Of a DNA stretch of 64,000 nucleotides, positions 1 through 8,497 are shown piece after piece. The stretch is taken from positions 1-64,000 of the forward strand of contig CAKSHH010000003.1 in the NCBI GenBank assembly GCA_934456435.1, written 5' to 3'. Numbering within the stretch: the first letter of the stretch is position 1; each line of letters starts with the position of its first letter. The stretch comes from an uncultured Eubacteriales bacterium (GTDB lineage Bacteria; Bacillota; Clostridia; Oscillospirales; Acutalibacteraceae). Position numbers and translations under genes: made by a program. The notes under the pieces are model-generated. The model searched no databases, had not been told where the DNA came from, and saw nothing but the letters and a program-made list of their open reading frames with translations.

Positions 1-375
1 AATAATCAAAGGATTTACATACTCGGCAGAGAATAATTTCTAAACAAAATTAGTTAGGAAAAGTCGAGTGGGAATAACTCCGCAATCTCGATAAACGCCC
101 TATTTACAAGGTGTTCGGGAGTTTTGCAACTCAAAATGGCAACATTTTGGCAACAATATAATATTAACATAAAAACTAAGAGCTATCAGACATCAAGTCC
201 GATAGCTCTCATTATATTTAATATATAATTAAATTGGAAATCGCCAATTGAAAAATAATCTTTCTAACTTTAAATTGCTATTTCAATAATAAATCCCAAC
301 TAAAAAACTCATTAAGTAACAAATAATATTTATATCAAATTTATCTAAAACATTTATATAATACTTAATAATCAA
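1..375. other. AT-rich intergenic left edge, no intact gene
   Basis: No convincing coding region is seen. The left half contains a GGCAAC-type motif repeated within a few bases (about 137-153) after a TATTTACAAG stretch. That resembles, from memory, the ends of tyrosine-recombinase-mobilised elements in Clostridia, but this is a weak inference. The right half is mostly A+T and ends at the stop of the histidine kinase gene. Confidence 0.4.
180..208 (-). terminator. Possible terminator of the two-component operon
   Basis: An 8-bp perfect stem (GAGCTATC / GATAGCTC) encloses 13 nt. Read on the minus strand it is followed by a T-rich stretch containing five Ts. It lies about 170 nt past the histidine kinase stop. 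It could instead end a plus-strand transcript from outside the window. Confidence 0.5.
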
Positions 376-1515
376 TTATTTGTTTGTTTTTTTGGGAAGT
401 GTTACAAGCATTACTGTTCCATTTTTGTCGCTTTTTTCAGCTTTTACCGTACCGTTGTGCAAAAGTACAATTTCCCATACAAGTGATAGTCCAAGACCTA
501 CACCGCCGTATGCTCTGCTACGAGATTTATCAACACGGAAAAATGGTTGAAAGATACTTTCTCTGTACTGCTCGGGTATACCATAACCGTTATCTTTAAC
601 TCGTATATAAAGCTGATTATTCTTTTCGTCAACAGTTATAATTACAGAAGTGTTTTCTTTGTTGTAGCGTATTGCGTTTTCAGTTAAATTAAATAGTAAA
701 CGATAAATTAAGGTGTCACTGCCTATCATCACACCATTGCCGTTGTATTCAAGGCGAATATTCTTTTTTTCTGCAAGGGGAGCAAGGTCGGTAAATATTT
801 CTTCAATCATAGGGGCAATTTCTATTGTATCTTTGCACTCAACTGTACGAAGCTCACTCATTTCAAGCAGAGTTTTTGTCATTTGTGACATTCTTTCGTT
901 TTGCTCTTGTAGCAGTGCAAGAAATTCTGCTGTATCGTTGCTCATATTTGGGTGTTCAACAGAAAAAAGATCAATTTGTGCTTGAGTTAAGGCAAGTGGT
1001 GTTCTTAACTCGTGCGCTGCATTTCCTGTGAATTGCCGTTGAGCAGTAAAACCATTGTCGAGTCGGTCAAGCATATTGTTAAATGATTGACAAAACTGTT
1101 TAAATTCCGGCAAAACATCGTCGCTTATTTTCATATCTGCCAAATTGTTGGGCTGTACCTTCTCTATTTGAGAGGCAAAACTTTTTAGCGACTTTAAAGC
1201 ACGACCACTGACAAAATATGCAAGTATACCACCAAGTACGCTTACGGCAATTGTTATGTACCAATTAGTAGTATTGAATGAAGCTTGTGCACCACTGACA
1301 ATAATGGTAAGCTCACGGTCGAGATTTTTACTTTCCGGATTAAATGAACTCGGTTTTCCTTTATCAATTTCACTATATGCTGATATTCCGTTTCCTATTG
1401 AATCCATATATCGTTTGCCTGAATAACCGATTAAACAATTCATTAGCACACAAGTTATGCAAATTAAAACTGTGGTCATTAAGGTTATTCGCCATTGTAA
1501 AGAAAGTTTTTTCAT
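376..1515 (-). CDS. Sensor histidine kinase
   Basis: A membrane sensor kinase of 379 aa that should phosphorylate the response regulator encoded just before it. It has an N-terminal membrane helix (about 10-30), a short extracytoplasmic region, a second helix (about 85-105), and a HAMP-like linker. The DHp motif HELRTPLALTQ carries the phosphoacceptor His. The ATPase domain has N-box NLTENAIRYN, G1 DNGYGIP and G2 GGVGLGLSLV. Its start overlaps the regulator's stop by 4 bp, so the two are translationally coupled. The ligand is unknown. The divergent neighbours are redox proteins (polyferredoxin, thioredoxin-like lipoprotein), which suggests a redox or envelope-stress signal, but that is inference. 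Codon use is AT-rich, like the rest of this 4.4-kb segment. Confidence 0.92.
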   Translation of the reverse strand: MKKLSLQWRITLMTTVLICITCVLMNCLIGYSGKRYMDSIGNGISAYSEIDKGKPSSFNPESKNLDRELTIIVSGAQASFNTTNWYITIAVSVLGGILAYFVSGRALKSLKSFASQIEKVQPNNLADMKISDDVLPEFKQFCQSFNNMLDRLDNGFTAQRQFTGNAAHELRTPLALTQAQIDLFSVEHPNMSNDTAEFLALLQEQNERMSQMTKTLLEMSELRTVECKDTIEIAPMIEEIFTDLAPLAEKKNIRLEYNGNGVMIGSDTLIYRLLFNLTENAIRYNKENTSVIITVDEKNNQLYIRVKDNGYGIPEQYRESIFQPFFRVDKSRSRAYGGVGLGLSLVWEIVLLHNGTVKAEKSDKNGTVMLVTLPKKTNK

Positions 1516-2186
1516 TTTTTCTCCTCCATTACATAACCCTCGCCTATACGGTTGTGAATAGGGTCATAGCCTAATGCATTACGAAGCTTTTTTCTTAATG
1601 ATGAAATGTGCACTCTTATTGAGTTGCTGAAATTGTCAACACTGCTGTCCCATACGTGTTCAATCAATTCCTCTTGACTTACAGGTCTGCCTTGATTTAA
1701 CATTAGATATTCAAGTATTCCTGTTTCCTTGCGAGTTAAAGATAATTCTTCATCATTTACATCTGCTTTGCGTGTTTTTGTGTTAAATGAAAGATTTGAA
1801 CATTTTAAAACAATATCGTTTTGAGTAAACTTTCTAAGGGTAAGGTTTCGTATTCTTGCCGAAAGTTCATCTAAGTGAAATGGTTTTGTTAAATAATCAT
1901 TTGCACCTTCATCTAATCCTAAAACCTTGTCTGCAACCTCACAACGAGCCGATAAAATTAAAACCTTTGTGTCAATGTCTGTTTGCCTCAGAGCTTTCAA
2001 TACAGTCATTCCGTCAACATTAGGTAGGTTTAAATCGAGCACAACAAGGTCGAAGCTTTCAACACTAAGCATATCTAATGCCTTTTGACCGTCATAGCAA
2101 TAATCAACACTGTAAGCAAGACGCTTAAGACTTCTTACGATTGTGTCACAAAGAGCAACCTCGTCTTCAACAACTAAAATATGCAT
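1512..2186 (-). CDS. OmpR-family response regulator
   Basis: A DNA-binding response regulator (224 aa) paired with the downstream kinase. The receiver domain (about 1-115) begins with the acidic pair in MHILVVEDE, carries the phospho-acceptor Asp in VVLDLNLP and the conserved Lys in LTKPF. The C-terminal winged helix (about 130-220) contains LTRKETGILEYLM and SSLRKKLRNALG. It is transcribed divergently from the CD1871A/polyferredoxin/TlpA genes across a 130-bp region with a 15-bp inverted repeat, so it probably controls both its own gene and that operon. Confidence 0.93.
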   Translation of the reverse strand: MHILVVEDEVALCDTIVRSLKRLAYSVDYCYDGQKALDMLSVESFDLVVLDLNLPNVDGMTVLKALRQTDIDTKVLILSARCEVADKVLGLDEGANDYLTKPFHLDELSARIRNLTLRKFTQNDIVLKCSNLSFNTKTRKADVNDEELSLTRKETGILEYLMLNQGRPVSQEELIEHVWDSSVDNFSNSIRVHISSLRKKLRNALGYDPIHNRIGEGYVMEEKK

Positions 2187-2250
2187 AAATATCTCCTAGC
2201 ACATTTATTATTGGTAAAATATCTTTATTATAGATTATAACACAAAAAAA

Positions 2251-2289
2251 TAAAATCTTTGTTAAAATTTTTTCTTAACAAGGATTTTA
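2251..2289. promoter_or_regulatory. Inverted repeat between divergent promoters, likely regulator site
   Basis: Two 15-bp arms (TAAAATCYTTGTTAA, one mismatch) at 2251-2265 and 2275-2289 face each other across 9 bp. A TATAAT lies on each outer side (plus strand 2302-2307; minus strand near 2234-2239). Neither has a good -35 at the right spacing; the repeat arms occupy that place. This fits activation by the adjacent response regulator. Confidence 0.5.
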
Positions 2290-2335
2290 TATCGTTCGTG
2301 ATATAATAAGGCGAAAAATGAAGGGAGTGGTTAAA

Positions 2336-2482
2336 TTGTTCAAAGTAAAAAAAGCAATATCTCAAATCGGTTTCCTTGTTGCCGGAGTGGTTATGCTGTG
2401 CTATGGAGCAATGCGTGGTGAGGCAGACACTGTGCTTAGCAAAGCAATAAGAATATGCTTGGAGTGTATTGGAATTGGATAA
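2336..2482 (+). CDS. CD1871A-family CXXC small protein
   Basis: A 48-aa membrane microprotein. It has one hydrophobic segment (ISQIGFLVAGVVMLCYGAM) and the C-terminal motif RICLECIGIG, whose CLEC is the family's CXXC. The family is named after C. difficile CD1871A, which I recall as lying within a conjugative transposon. The chosen TTG start sits 8 nt after AGGGAG; an in-frame ATG at 2318 would add six residues but has a poor ribosome-binding site. The stop overlaps the next start. Partner of the membrane polyferredoxin is likely; the biochemical role is unknown. Confidence 0.8.
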   Translation: MFKVKKAISQIGFLVAGVVMLCYGAMRGEADTVLSKAIRICLECIGIG

Positions 2483-3422
2483 AAAAAAGAATGTTTCAAA
2501 GCTTGTAAGCCGTTTTCGTACTTGTATTCAGGCAGGTGCAACGCTTTTGACAAATATTCATTTACCTAATTTTTTTAAAGGTGGAATATATCAGGGCAAT
2601 GGCAAGGCGGTGTGCGTACCGGGACTAAATTGCTACTCTTGTCCTGCTGCGTCAGGTGCGTGTCCAATCGGCTCGTTTCAGGCTGTTGTAGGCTCATCAA
2701 AATTTAAGTTTTCCTATTATGTAACAGGATTTTTAATTTTGCTTGGCGTGTTGCTCGGTCGATTTATTTGTGGCTTTTTGTGTCCGTTTGGTTGGCTTCA
2801 AGATTTGCTTAATAAAATACCGTGTAAAAAGCTTTCAACAAAAAAACTAAAGCCTTTAACATATTTAAAATATATCATCTTGCTGTTGACGGTTGTATTG
2901 CTACCTGTACTTGTGGTTAATGATGTTGGAATGGGCGACCCGTTCTTTTGTAAATATATATGCCCACAGGGTGTGCTTGAGGGTGCAATTCCATTGTCTG
3001 CTCTTGATGAGGGTATACGCTCGGCTTTAGGAAATAAATTTATTCAAAAGCTTATTATTTTGATTATTGTAGTTGTACTGAGTGTGGTTTTCTATCGTCC
3101 GTTTTGCAAGTGGATTTGTCCACTCGGTGCTTTTTATGCATTGATGAACAAGGTGTCGTTGCTTGGAATAAAGGTTGATGAGCATAAATGCGTGTCTTGT
3201 GGCAAATGTGCAAGAGCGTGTAAAATGGATGTTGATGTAATAAAAACACCAAACAGCACTGAGTGTATTCGTTGTGGTAAGTGTATAACTGCTTGTCCTA
3301 CTGATGCACTAAGCTTTCACTACGGATTTGGTATGCCTGAAAAACTTTGCAACACTGTAAAAGAAAATAATAAAACAGATATTAAAACAAATAGCAAAAA
3401 AGATATAACAACGGAGGAATAA
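2469..3422 (+). CDS. Membrane 4Fe-4S polyferredoxin (NapH/CcoG-like)
   Basis: A 317-aa integral membrane iron-sulfur protein that probably moves electrons across or along the membrane. Several hydrophobic segments lie at about 75-95, 135-155 and 195-215. CxxxCP signatures FLCPFGW, YICPQG and WICPLGAFY lie between them, in the pattern of NapH/RdxA-type proteins. Two classical 4Fe-4S motifs follow in the C-terminal domain (CVSCGKCARAC and CIRCGKCITACP). Start is TTG, overlapping the CD1871A stop; TTG at 2475 is a possible alternative. It is followed 5 bp later by a TlpA-like lipoprotein, suggesting an electron path from cytoplasm to an extracytoplasmic thiol reductase. Confidence 0.88.
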   Translation: MELDKKKNVSKLVSRFRTCIQAGATLLTNIHLPNFFKGGIYQGNGKAVCVPGLNCYSCPAASGACPIGSFQAVVGSSKFKFSYYVTGFLILLGVLLGRFICGFLCPFGWLQDLLNKIPCKKLSTKKLKPLTYLKYIILLLTVVLLPVLVVNDVGMGDPFFCKYICPQGVLEGAIPLSALDEGIRSALGNKFIQKLIILIIVVVLSVVFYRPFCKWICPLGAFYALMNKVSLLGIKVDEHKCVSCGKCARACKMDVDVIKTPNSTECIRCGKCITACPTDALSFHYGFGMPEKLCNTVKENNKTDIKTNSKKDITTEE

Positions 3423-3427
3423 TAATT

Positions 3428-4390
3428 ATGAAAAAATCAAAAATATTAACTATACTTATGGTTTTAGTGCTTATGTTTAGCCTTGTTGCTTGTTCAACAA
3501 CTAAAAATAATGACAAATCTCAATCAAATAATACTGCTGATATTTCAAATTTAATGGAAAGTGAACCAAGCGATTTAGAAGACGCAACTGCACTTTATCA
3601 AAAGCTTATGCAAAAAGAAAATGAAATTTTTACAAGTAATTCACAGCTTTGGGAAAAAGTGTTTATGTCAGCAAATAAGGACACTCCTATGATTGAAGAT
3701 GGAACAAATTATGGCGACTTTTTGCTCAATACTATTGAAAACGGTAAAGATAACTTCACTGCAGATGAGTTGAAAATTCTTAAAGCCGGTGCAAATCAAA
3801 TTAAAGAAATTGAGGGTAAACTCACAATTTTAGAACAAAAATATCCGGGCTGTGGCAGTAAGCCGAGCGAAGGTGAAAGTGTTGACGCTGAAAGTGCAGG
3901 TATGGTAAGTGACAATAGTAAACTTACTAAGTTTCCAAGCTTTAAGGGTAAGGACCTTGACGGAAATGATGTTAACAGTGATGACATCTTCTCATCTAAC
4001 AATGTAACTGTTATTAACTTTTGGTTTACTACTTGTAATCCTTGTGTAGGTGAACTTGGCGATTTGGAAAAGCTTAATAACGAACTTGCAGAAAAAGGTG
4101 GTACCGTTATAGGTGTTAACTCATTTACTCTTGACGGTGACAAGACTGCTATATCTGAGGCTAAGGCTGTTTTGACTAAAAAGGGTATTACCTACAAAAA
4201 TATTTGGTTTGATTCAAACAGTGAGGCTGGTAAATTTGCTTCAGGTCTTTATTCATATCCAACAACATATGTAGTTGATAAAAACGGAAATATTGTAGGT
4301 CAACCAATTGTTGGTGCAATAACTTCATCATCACAAGCAAAGCAACTTAATAAACTTATTGATGAAGCAATTGAAAACAGTAAAAAATAA
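3428..4390 (+). CDS. TlpA/ResA-like redoxin lipoprotein
   Basis: A 320-aa secreted lipoprotein with a thioredoxin fold. The signal peptide ends in lipobox LVAC (about residues 19-22). A Ser/Asn-rich and helical region covers about 30-160. The redoxin domain (about 165-315) has FWFTTCNPCVGELGD, where CNPC is the redox-active CXXC, and YSYPTTYVVDKNG with the cis-Pro loop. It probably reduces disulfides outside the membrane using electrons supplied by the upstream polyferredoxin. An AGGAG ribosome site directly precedes ATG. This triplet of small CXXC protein, polyferredoxin and TlpA-like lipoprotein is a recurring Firmicutes gene set. Confidence 0.88.
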   Translation: MKKSKILTILMVLVLMFSLVACSTTKNNDKSQSNNTADISNLMESEPSDLEDATALYQKLMQKENEIFTSNSQLWEKVFMSANKDTPMIEDGTNYGDFLLNTIENGKDNFTADELKILKAGANQIKEIEGKLTILEQKYPGCGSKPSEGESVDAESAGMVSDNSKLTKFPSFKGKDLDGNDVNSDDIFSSNNVTVINFWFTTCNPCVGELGDLEKLNNELAEKGGTVIGVNSFTLDGDKTAISEAKAVLTKKGITYKNIWFDSNSEAGKFASGLYSYPTTYVVDKNGNIVGQPIVGAITSSSQAKQLNKLIDEAIENSKK

Positions 4391-4395
4391 AGACT

Positions 4396-4713
4396 TTAAA
4401 TATCTTTCTGTTCTTTCCAAGTGGTAACCATATCAAACATTGTAAGGTAGTCTGTACCCATATCCTTGTCTAAGTGCAGACAAAGCTCTCCATCTAACTC
4501 GGTGATTTTAAGTCCGTATAAATCTTCAATGGTAAATAAGGTGTGCAACAAGCTTTGTCTATATCAGAAACGATTAAAGCACCTGCTGATACGGACATTG
4601 TTAAGCGTGCTGTCGCACATTATTTCGGCATCCGTCAGCGGATCAATCCCGTTTGCAAGCTTATCAATATACATTTTTGCCCTTTGCATCTTCTCAAACT
4701 CCGTCATTTTCAT
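4396..4713 (-). pseudogene. Decayed conserved small gene at segment boundary
   Basis: On the minus strand an ATG at 4707 with GAGGAG upstream opens MTEFEKMQRAKMYIDKLANG and continues to RISRCF. A frame change then gives a stop at 4564-4566. From memory, a family of small Clostridia proteins with this N-terminus continues SRCFFYVSD, and a shifted frame here does give a VSD-like stretch. A further open stretch (4551 down to the TAA at 4396-4398, ending TTWKEQKDI) may be the same gene or a second fragment. The product family is known to me only as conserved hypothetical. No other gene fills the 350 bp between 4391 and 4741. Confidence 0.6.
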
Positions 4714-4741
4714 TCTCCTCAAAATTATTCTCGATTACTTC

Positions 4742-6685
4742 TCACTCGATTGAAACCATCTGATGTATCTCGACTTTGGGGACGGTGAATGAGGTTTTGC
4801 CGTCGGCGTAGGTGAAGTCGATTTCTTCGTTCTGCGGAACAAGGATGACCTTTTCGGGCTTGCCGCATTTTACGCTGACATCAACATTATAAAGCGGAAC
4901 GATATCCTCAATTACCTCCGTGTCCCTGCCGCGCACCGTTGTGTGAGCATAAAGGAGGTGAACTATCTTCCTGTTGCCCTGTTGAAAGAGAGTGGTGATG
5001 CCCTTGTCGGGAACTGAGCTTTCAATCGAAAAGTCACCGTGCATAAGGCGTTCGATAATGTATGCGACAAGCTCTTTAATGTGGAAATCTCCATCTTCGG
5101 CATAGCCTCTGAAAATATCCCAGCCGATATATGCAATGTTGCCCTTAATTGCGGCAGTCGGATAGGTAAGGCTCCTGTCATTCGGAGCGTGCTGGTGGGA
5201 ACAAAAATGCTCCGCGGTACGGTTAAAGTAAGGATTCTGTCCGTTTGCGACGATTTCGGCATCTACATTATCAAAGCGGTAGTTTGCCGCACGCATAAGA
5301 TACTCTGTTTTGCCGTTCACGGTATCAAATTCGGGAATAAAATATGTCGGTCTAAATTCATTTTCACCGATAAACTTAACTCCTGTATCAATGCAAAATT
5401 CATTGTTCTCATCAAGACCCGAAACACCCGAAAGAAGCAATTTGCCGCCCTGTGCAAGGTAATCGTTTATCTTCGATTTAAGTCGCTCGTCAAATTTCCA
5501 AACGTCGGGAAGAATAAGCATTTTGTATTTTGTAAAATCCTCATCAAGGTCGATGAAATTGTAAAGCCGATTTGTCTCGAGAAGGATACGGTTTGCGCCC
5601 GCATCGTACCAACCGCCCTCGTCTCTTCCTTTAACGCACTCTGCGGCAAGAACGGCAATATCGGCAATGTATTCGGCACCCTTGCACCACGGTTCTTTCG
5701 CTTCAACTTCGGCATAAGCCTTGCCTATCAGGCCATAGGTTGATTTGTTGAGAAGTCCCTCCGGATGCATCTGGTCACCGATTGAGCATCCGCCGCCCTC
5801 TGCAAGGGAAAGCGCCGCTTCATAGCGAAGTGCATTAGGGTGCTTGAATCCTCCGAACTCGCCCCACGTCTTGTGGAATTTACCCGTCATACCGAGGAAT
5901 CTTTCGCGCTGGGTTCTCGCATACGCCGCAGACATCGGGAAATGGTCGTATCCCCAGCCGCCAGTCGGGAGACTCTCCAGCTCAAGGCAGTCAATCGTGT
6001 CAATAAGATCACGCCTGCCCTTTGAAACGTGTCCCGAATTTTGGAAAATAATTGTTTCCGGATTATGCTTGTGTACCGCTTCCTCTACCCTGTCAAGATA
6101 GTTGCGATATACCTTCTTTCCGAAGGCTTCTACATCCTCTGTCTTTTTGTAATCAAGTCCTGCGGCGGTCATATCCGCACGGCACTTTTCACAGCAGCAC
6201 ATCGGTTCTCCGACAATATCAAGGAAAATCTCGCAAGGGTCGTAATTGACCATAACCTCTTCGATCTCGGCAATGAGCTTGTCAAGGTAAGCCGTATTGA
6301 AGCACATTAAATGGTAGCCCGGTTGACTGAAATCGGGTTCCTTGCCGATATTTGAGGGATCGACCCTCAGCCAATCATGATGCTCAACCGCATCCTTTTC
6401 GTCAAAGCCCGCGGAAATATAAACGGGAGCACGCACTCCGATTTCCGCGCACGCCTCAAGCTGAGCCTTGAGCAGGTCAAATTTCAGTGTCGGATTCATT
6501 GTGTTGACCTTTGTCGGGTGATAGGAATATCCGTGATGGCACTTTGAAAAAACCGTTATCGAATCAACGTGACCCAGTTTCAGCGTTTCCTGCCATGCCT
6601 TTTTGTCAAATCTTGCGCCCACATCGGGAATGAGCGGTGAAGTATGGAAATCAAGGTGTACCTGTCTTAATCTAAAATCTTTCAT
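4742..6685 (-). CDS. Putative glycoside hydrolase with beta-galactosidase-like trimerisation domain
   Basis: A 647-aa cytoplasmic protein (no signal peptide) resembling the hypothetical glycosyl hydrolase 6 / alpha-amylase-like TIM-barrel group. The N-terminal barrel (about 1-340) includes FSKCHHGYSYHPTK, EIFLDIVGEPMCCCEKC and TWGEFGGFKHP, the last two being plausible acidic active-site segments. The middle domain (about 350-530) has the flavodoxin-like fold of the GH42 trimerisation domain (LPDVWKFDERLKSKINDYL, GGKLLLSG). A beta-rich tail ends the protein. A good Shine-Dalgarno (GGGAGG) precedes ATG. It stands alone. Substrate is unknown; fucosyl or galactosyl substrates would fit the fucose isomerase at the other end of the window, but this is speculation. 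Confidence 0.75.
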   Translation of the reverse strand: MKDFRLRQVHLDFHTSPLIPDVGARFDKKAWQETLKLGHVDSITVFSKCHHGYSYHPTKVNTMNPTLKFDLLKAQLEACAEIGVRAPVYISAGFDEKDAVEHHDWLRVDPSNIGKEPDFSQPGYHLMCFNTAYLDKLIAEIEEVMVNYDPCEIFLDIVGEPMCCCEKCRADMTAAGLDYKKTEDVEAFGKKVYRNYLDRVEEAVHKHNPETIIFQNSGHVSKGRRDLIDTIDCLELESLPTGGWGYDHFPMSAAYARTQRERFLGMTGKFHKTWGEFGGFKHPNALRYEAALSLAEGGGCSIGDQMHPEGLLNKSTYGLIGKAYAEVEAKEPWCKGAEYIADIAVLAAECVKGRDEGGWYDAGANRILLETNRLYNFIDLDEDFTKYKMLILPDVWKFDERLKSKINDYLAQGGKLLLSGVSGLDENNEFCIDTGVKFIGENEFRPTYFIPEFDTVNGKTEYLMRAANYRFDNVDAEIVANGQNPYFNRTAEHFCSHQHAPNDRSLTYPTAAIKGNIAYIGWDIFRGYAEDGDFHIKELVAYIIERLMHGDFSIESSVPDKGITTLFQQGNRKIVHLLYAHTTVRGRDTEVIEDIVPLYNVDVSVKCGKPEKVILVPQNEEIDFTYADGKTSFTVPKVEIHQMVSIE

Positions 6686-6809
6686 AAATAACCTCCCGGA
6701 AATAAAACAAATTTAAGAATATATCATGTATGGCTTCAATTTATATGTTGACGCCGCGTTCAATGTTGCCCTCCTCTTTCGGGAACATTTCAACAAAGTA
6801 AAGATTATA

Positions 6810-7175
6810 TTATTTCATAAATTCTAAGCTGATTTTCATAAGTGCCGCACCTGCAACAAGAGATATGATTGAAACAAGATGTCCTAAATACTGATTAACC
6901 AATATTGCGGCAAAATTAAAAAGTCCTATTTCAAAAATAAATCCGCCGATAAATCCCAATACCATCCAATAATTTCCTTCACGATCTATTGAAATGGAAT
7001 AAAACAGATAAATAAAGCAAGGAGCCATTAAAGCTATTACTGCAAGAATACAGAACAGAGTGTACTCCACAGGGTAATTCTTTCTGTAAAAATTATCTGA
7101 ACTCGGTTTAAAATATTGCTTGTAATCCTTCGGCGGAAGCCAAAAATTAAATCTTTTCTTTTTTTCTTCTTCCAT
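6810..7175 (-). CDS. Small membrane protein, unknown function
   Basis: A 121-aa protein starting MEEEKKKRFNFWLPPKDY from ATG 7175, 8 nt after GAGG; a TTG at 7199 would overlap the upstream gene and is less likely. A charged cytoplasmic N-terminus is followed by three or four hydrophobic helices (about 40-60, 68-90, 95-115). I recognise no family. It begins 11 bp after the prolyl-tRNA editing gene and may be co-transcribed. Confidence 0.7.
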   Translation of the reverse strand: MEEEKKKRFNFWLPPKDYKQYFKPSSDNFYRKNYPVEYTLFCILAVIALMAPCFIYLFYSISIDREGNYWMVLGFIGGFIFEIGLFNFAAILVNQYLGHLVSIISLVAGAALMKISLEFMK

Positions 7176-7185
7176 TTGCTGTTCC

Positions 7186-7674
7186 TCAAAAATCCGCAAG
7201 AGTGACGTCGTTGCCGTGATCCTTTACAATACTTATCAGATCCTCGGTTTTCAGCCAAACGGTCGCGGTGTTGTCGTTCGGGTGAACACCGACAAGACCC
7301 GGCTTGTCCAAAAACGAACGGTCAAGAAAAAGACTGACCCTGCGGTCTGTATCGTTTAGGATTCCGAGAGGTGTCACCGCACCCGGAATCAGCCCCAGAA
7401 TATCCATCAGATCGTTTTCGGAGGCAAAAGTCAGAGGTCGCGTTCCGTTCTTTGCGCGAAAATCCTTTAAATTAACGCGTTTATCACCCTTGACCGTAAT
7501 GAGATAATAATTTTTCTTTTTATCGTCACGGACAAACAGATTTTTTGCGTCCGCTTCGGGATAGGGAATATCTATCGCGGCAAGCTCCGCCATATTGTAG
7601 ACCGCCGCGTGCTCCGTCACTTCAAATTCTGTTTTGCGCGATTTCAGAAAATCGTAAACTTCCTGCTTGTTCAT
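7186..7674 (-). CDS. Prolyl-tRNA editing protein (ProX/YbaK domain)
   Basis: A 162-aa freestanding trans-editing factor that hydrolyses mischarged tRNA-Pro (typically Ala-tRNA-Pro). The sequence runs MNKQEVYDFLKSRKTEFEVTEHAAVY, with the conserved KNLFVRDDKKKNYYLITVKGD, GTRPLTFASENDL, GAVTPLGILND and VGVHPNDNTATVWL blocks, matching the usual length of about 165 aa. The true start is ATG 7674, 7-8 nt after a GGAAGAGG site. The frame stays open upstream only because the preceding aldo/keto reductase remnant has lost one base, which makes an apparent 388-aa fusion. Confidence 0.88.
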   Translation of the reverse strand: MNKQEVYDFLKSRKTEFEVTEHAAVYNMAELAAIDIPYPEADAKNLFVRDDKKKNYYLITVKGDKRVNLKDFRAKNGTRPLTFASENDLMDILGLIPGAVTPLGILNDTDRRVSLFLDRSFLDKPGLVGVHPNDNTATVWLKTEDLISIVKDHGNDVTLADF

Positions 7675-7678
7675 ATTT

Positions 7679-8396
7679 TTAAGCCTCTTCCTGTTCCTTT
7701 TCAAACACCTCGGCACATCCTCAAGAAGCTTGCGTATCGGGAGGTGCTGGGGACAGGATTTTTCACATTTGCCGCACTTTATGCAGTCGGAAGCCCTGCG
7801 TCCCTCGGAGGTGTGAACATCTGAATAGTAATAATCGGCGTTCCAGTCATGATATATCTGCTTGGCGTTCATATCGGCAAACAGATCCGGTATCGAAATG
7901 TGCTTCGGGCAGCCGTCGGTGCAATAGCGGCACGCCGTGCACGGAATGAGATTCATTGACCTGAATATCTCCTGCACCCTTTTGACTGCTTCAAGCTCCT
8001 CCGTGTTCAGGGGAACAAAATCCTTCATAAAGCCGATATTGTCCTCCATCTGTTCCATTGTGCTCATTCCGGAAAGAACCATCATTATTCCGGGGAAGCC
8101 TGCGGCAAAGCGAAGCGCATAGCTTGCATAGCTTCCGCCGTTAAGCTTGTCGAACACGGTCTTGGCTTCATCGGGCAGATTGACAAGGTTGCCGCCATTG
8201 ACAGGTTCCATAACAATGACGGGCTTGTTGAACCTGCGGCACACCTCATAGCAGGCTCGACTCTGCACTCCCGGATCGTTGTAGTCAACATAGTTGAACT
8301 GAATCTGCACCACTTCGATCTGCGGATATTCGGTCAGGATCTGTTCCAGCACATCTGCCTTGTCGTGGAAAGAAATTCCGACGTGGCGTATTTGCT
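7679..8396 (-). pseudogene. Truncated, frameshifted ferredoxin-type aldo/keto reductase
   Basis: C-terminal part of an aldo/keto reductase of the group with a ferredoxin tail. Recognisable are KQIRHVGISFHDKADVLEQI, the barrel end (QIQFNYVDYND, VMEPVNGG, VLSGMSTMEQMEDN), and two Fe-S motifs (CTACRYCTDGCP and CIKCGKCEKSCP). The N-terminal half with the catalytic Asp/Tyr/Lys/His is absent: homology stops at about 8396, with an in-frame stop a few codons upstream. Near 7713 a one-base deletion changes the frame; restoring one base gives the ending EDVAEVFEKEQEEA and a stop at 7679-7681. So the gene is broken twice. Confidence 0.8.
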
Positions 8397-8436
8397 TACT
8401 TAATTTATATCACGAATTTAAGATTTTTGCAACACG

Positions 8437-8465
8437 TTGACACTTTTTGTTTTCCCTGTTATCAT
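8437..8465 (+). promoter_or_regulatory. Sigma-A promoter for the MGMT-like gene
   Basis: TTGACA at 8437-8442, a 17-bp spacer, then TATCAT at 8460-8465. The expected start near 8472 leaves a short leader before the GTG start. Confidence 0.7.
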
Positions 8466-8497
8466 TATGAAAAGTGCCGAGAAAGGGGGTTGTGACT

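Noticed and set aside
5039..5743. Plus-strand open frame opposite the glycoside hydrolase
   Set aside because: No start signal and no domain; codon-position composition follows the minus-strand gene.
6727..6790. Short minus-strand tail reading FVEMFPKEEGNIERGVNI then a stop
   Set aside because: It looks like the end of a lost gene, but with under 25 codons and no recognised family it cannot be supported.
7186..8352. A genuine 388-aa aldo/keto reductase-ProX fusion enzyme
   Set aside because: ProX has its own ribosome site and ATG, the reductase lacks its catalytic half, and a one-base shift restores a natural reductase ending.
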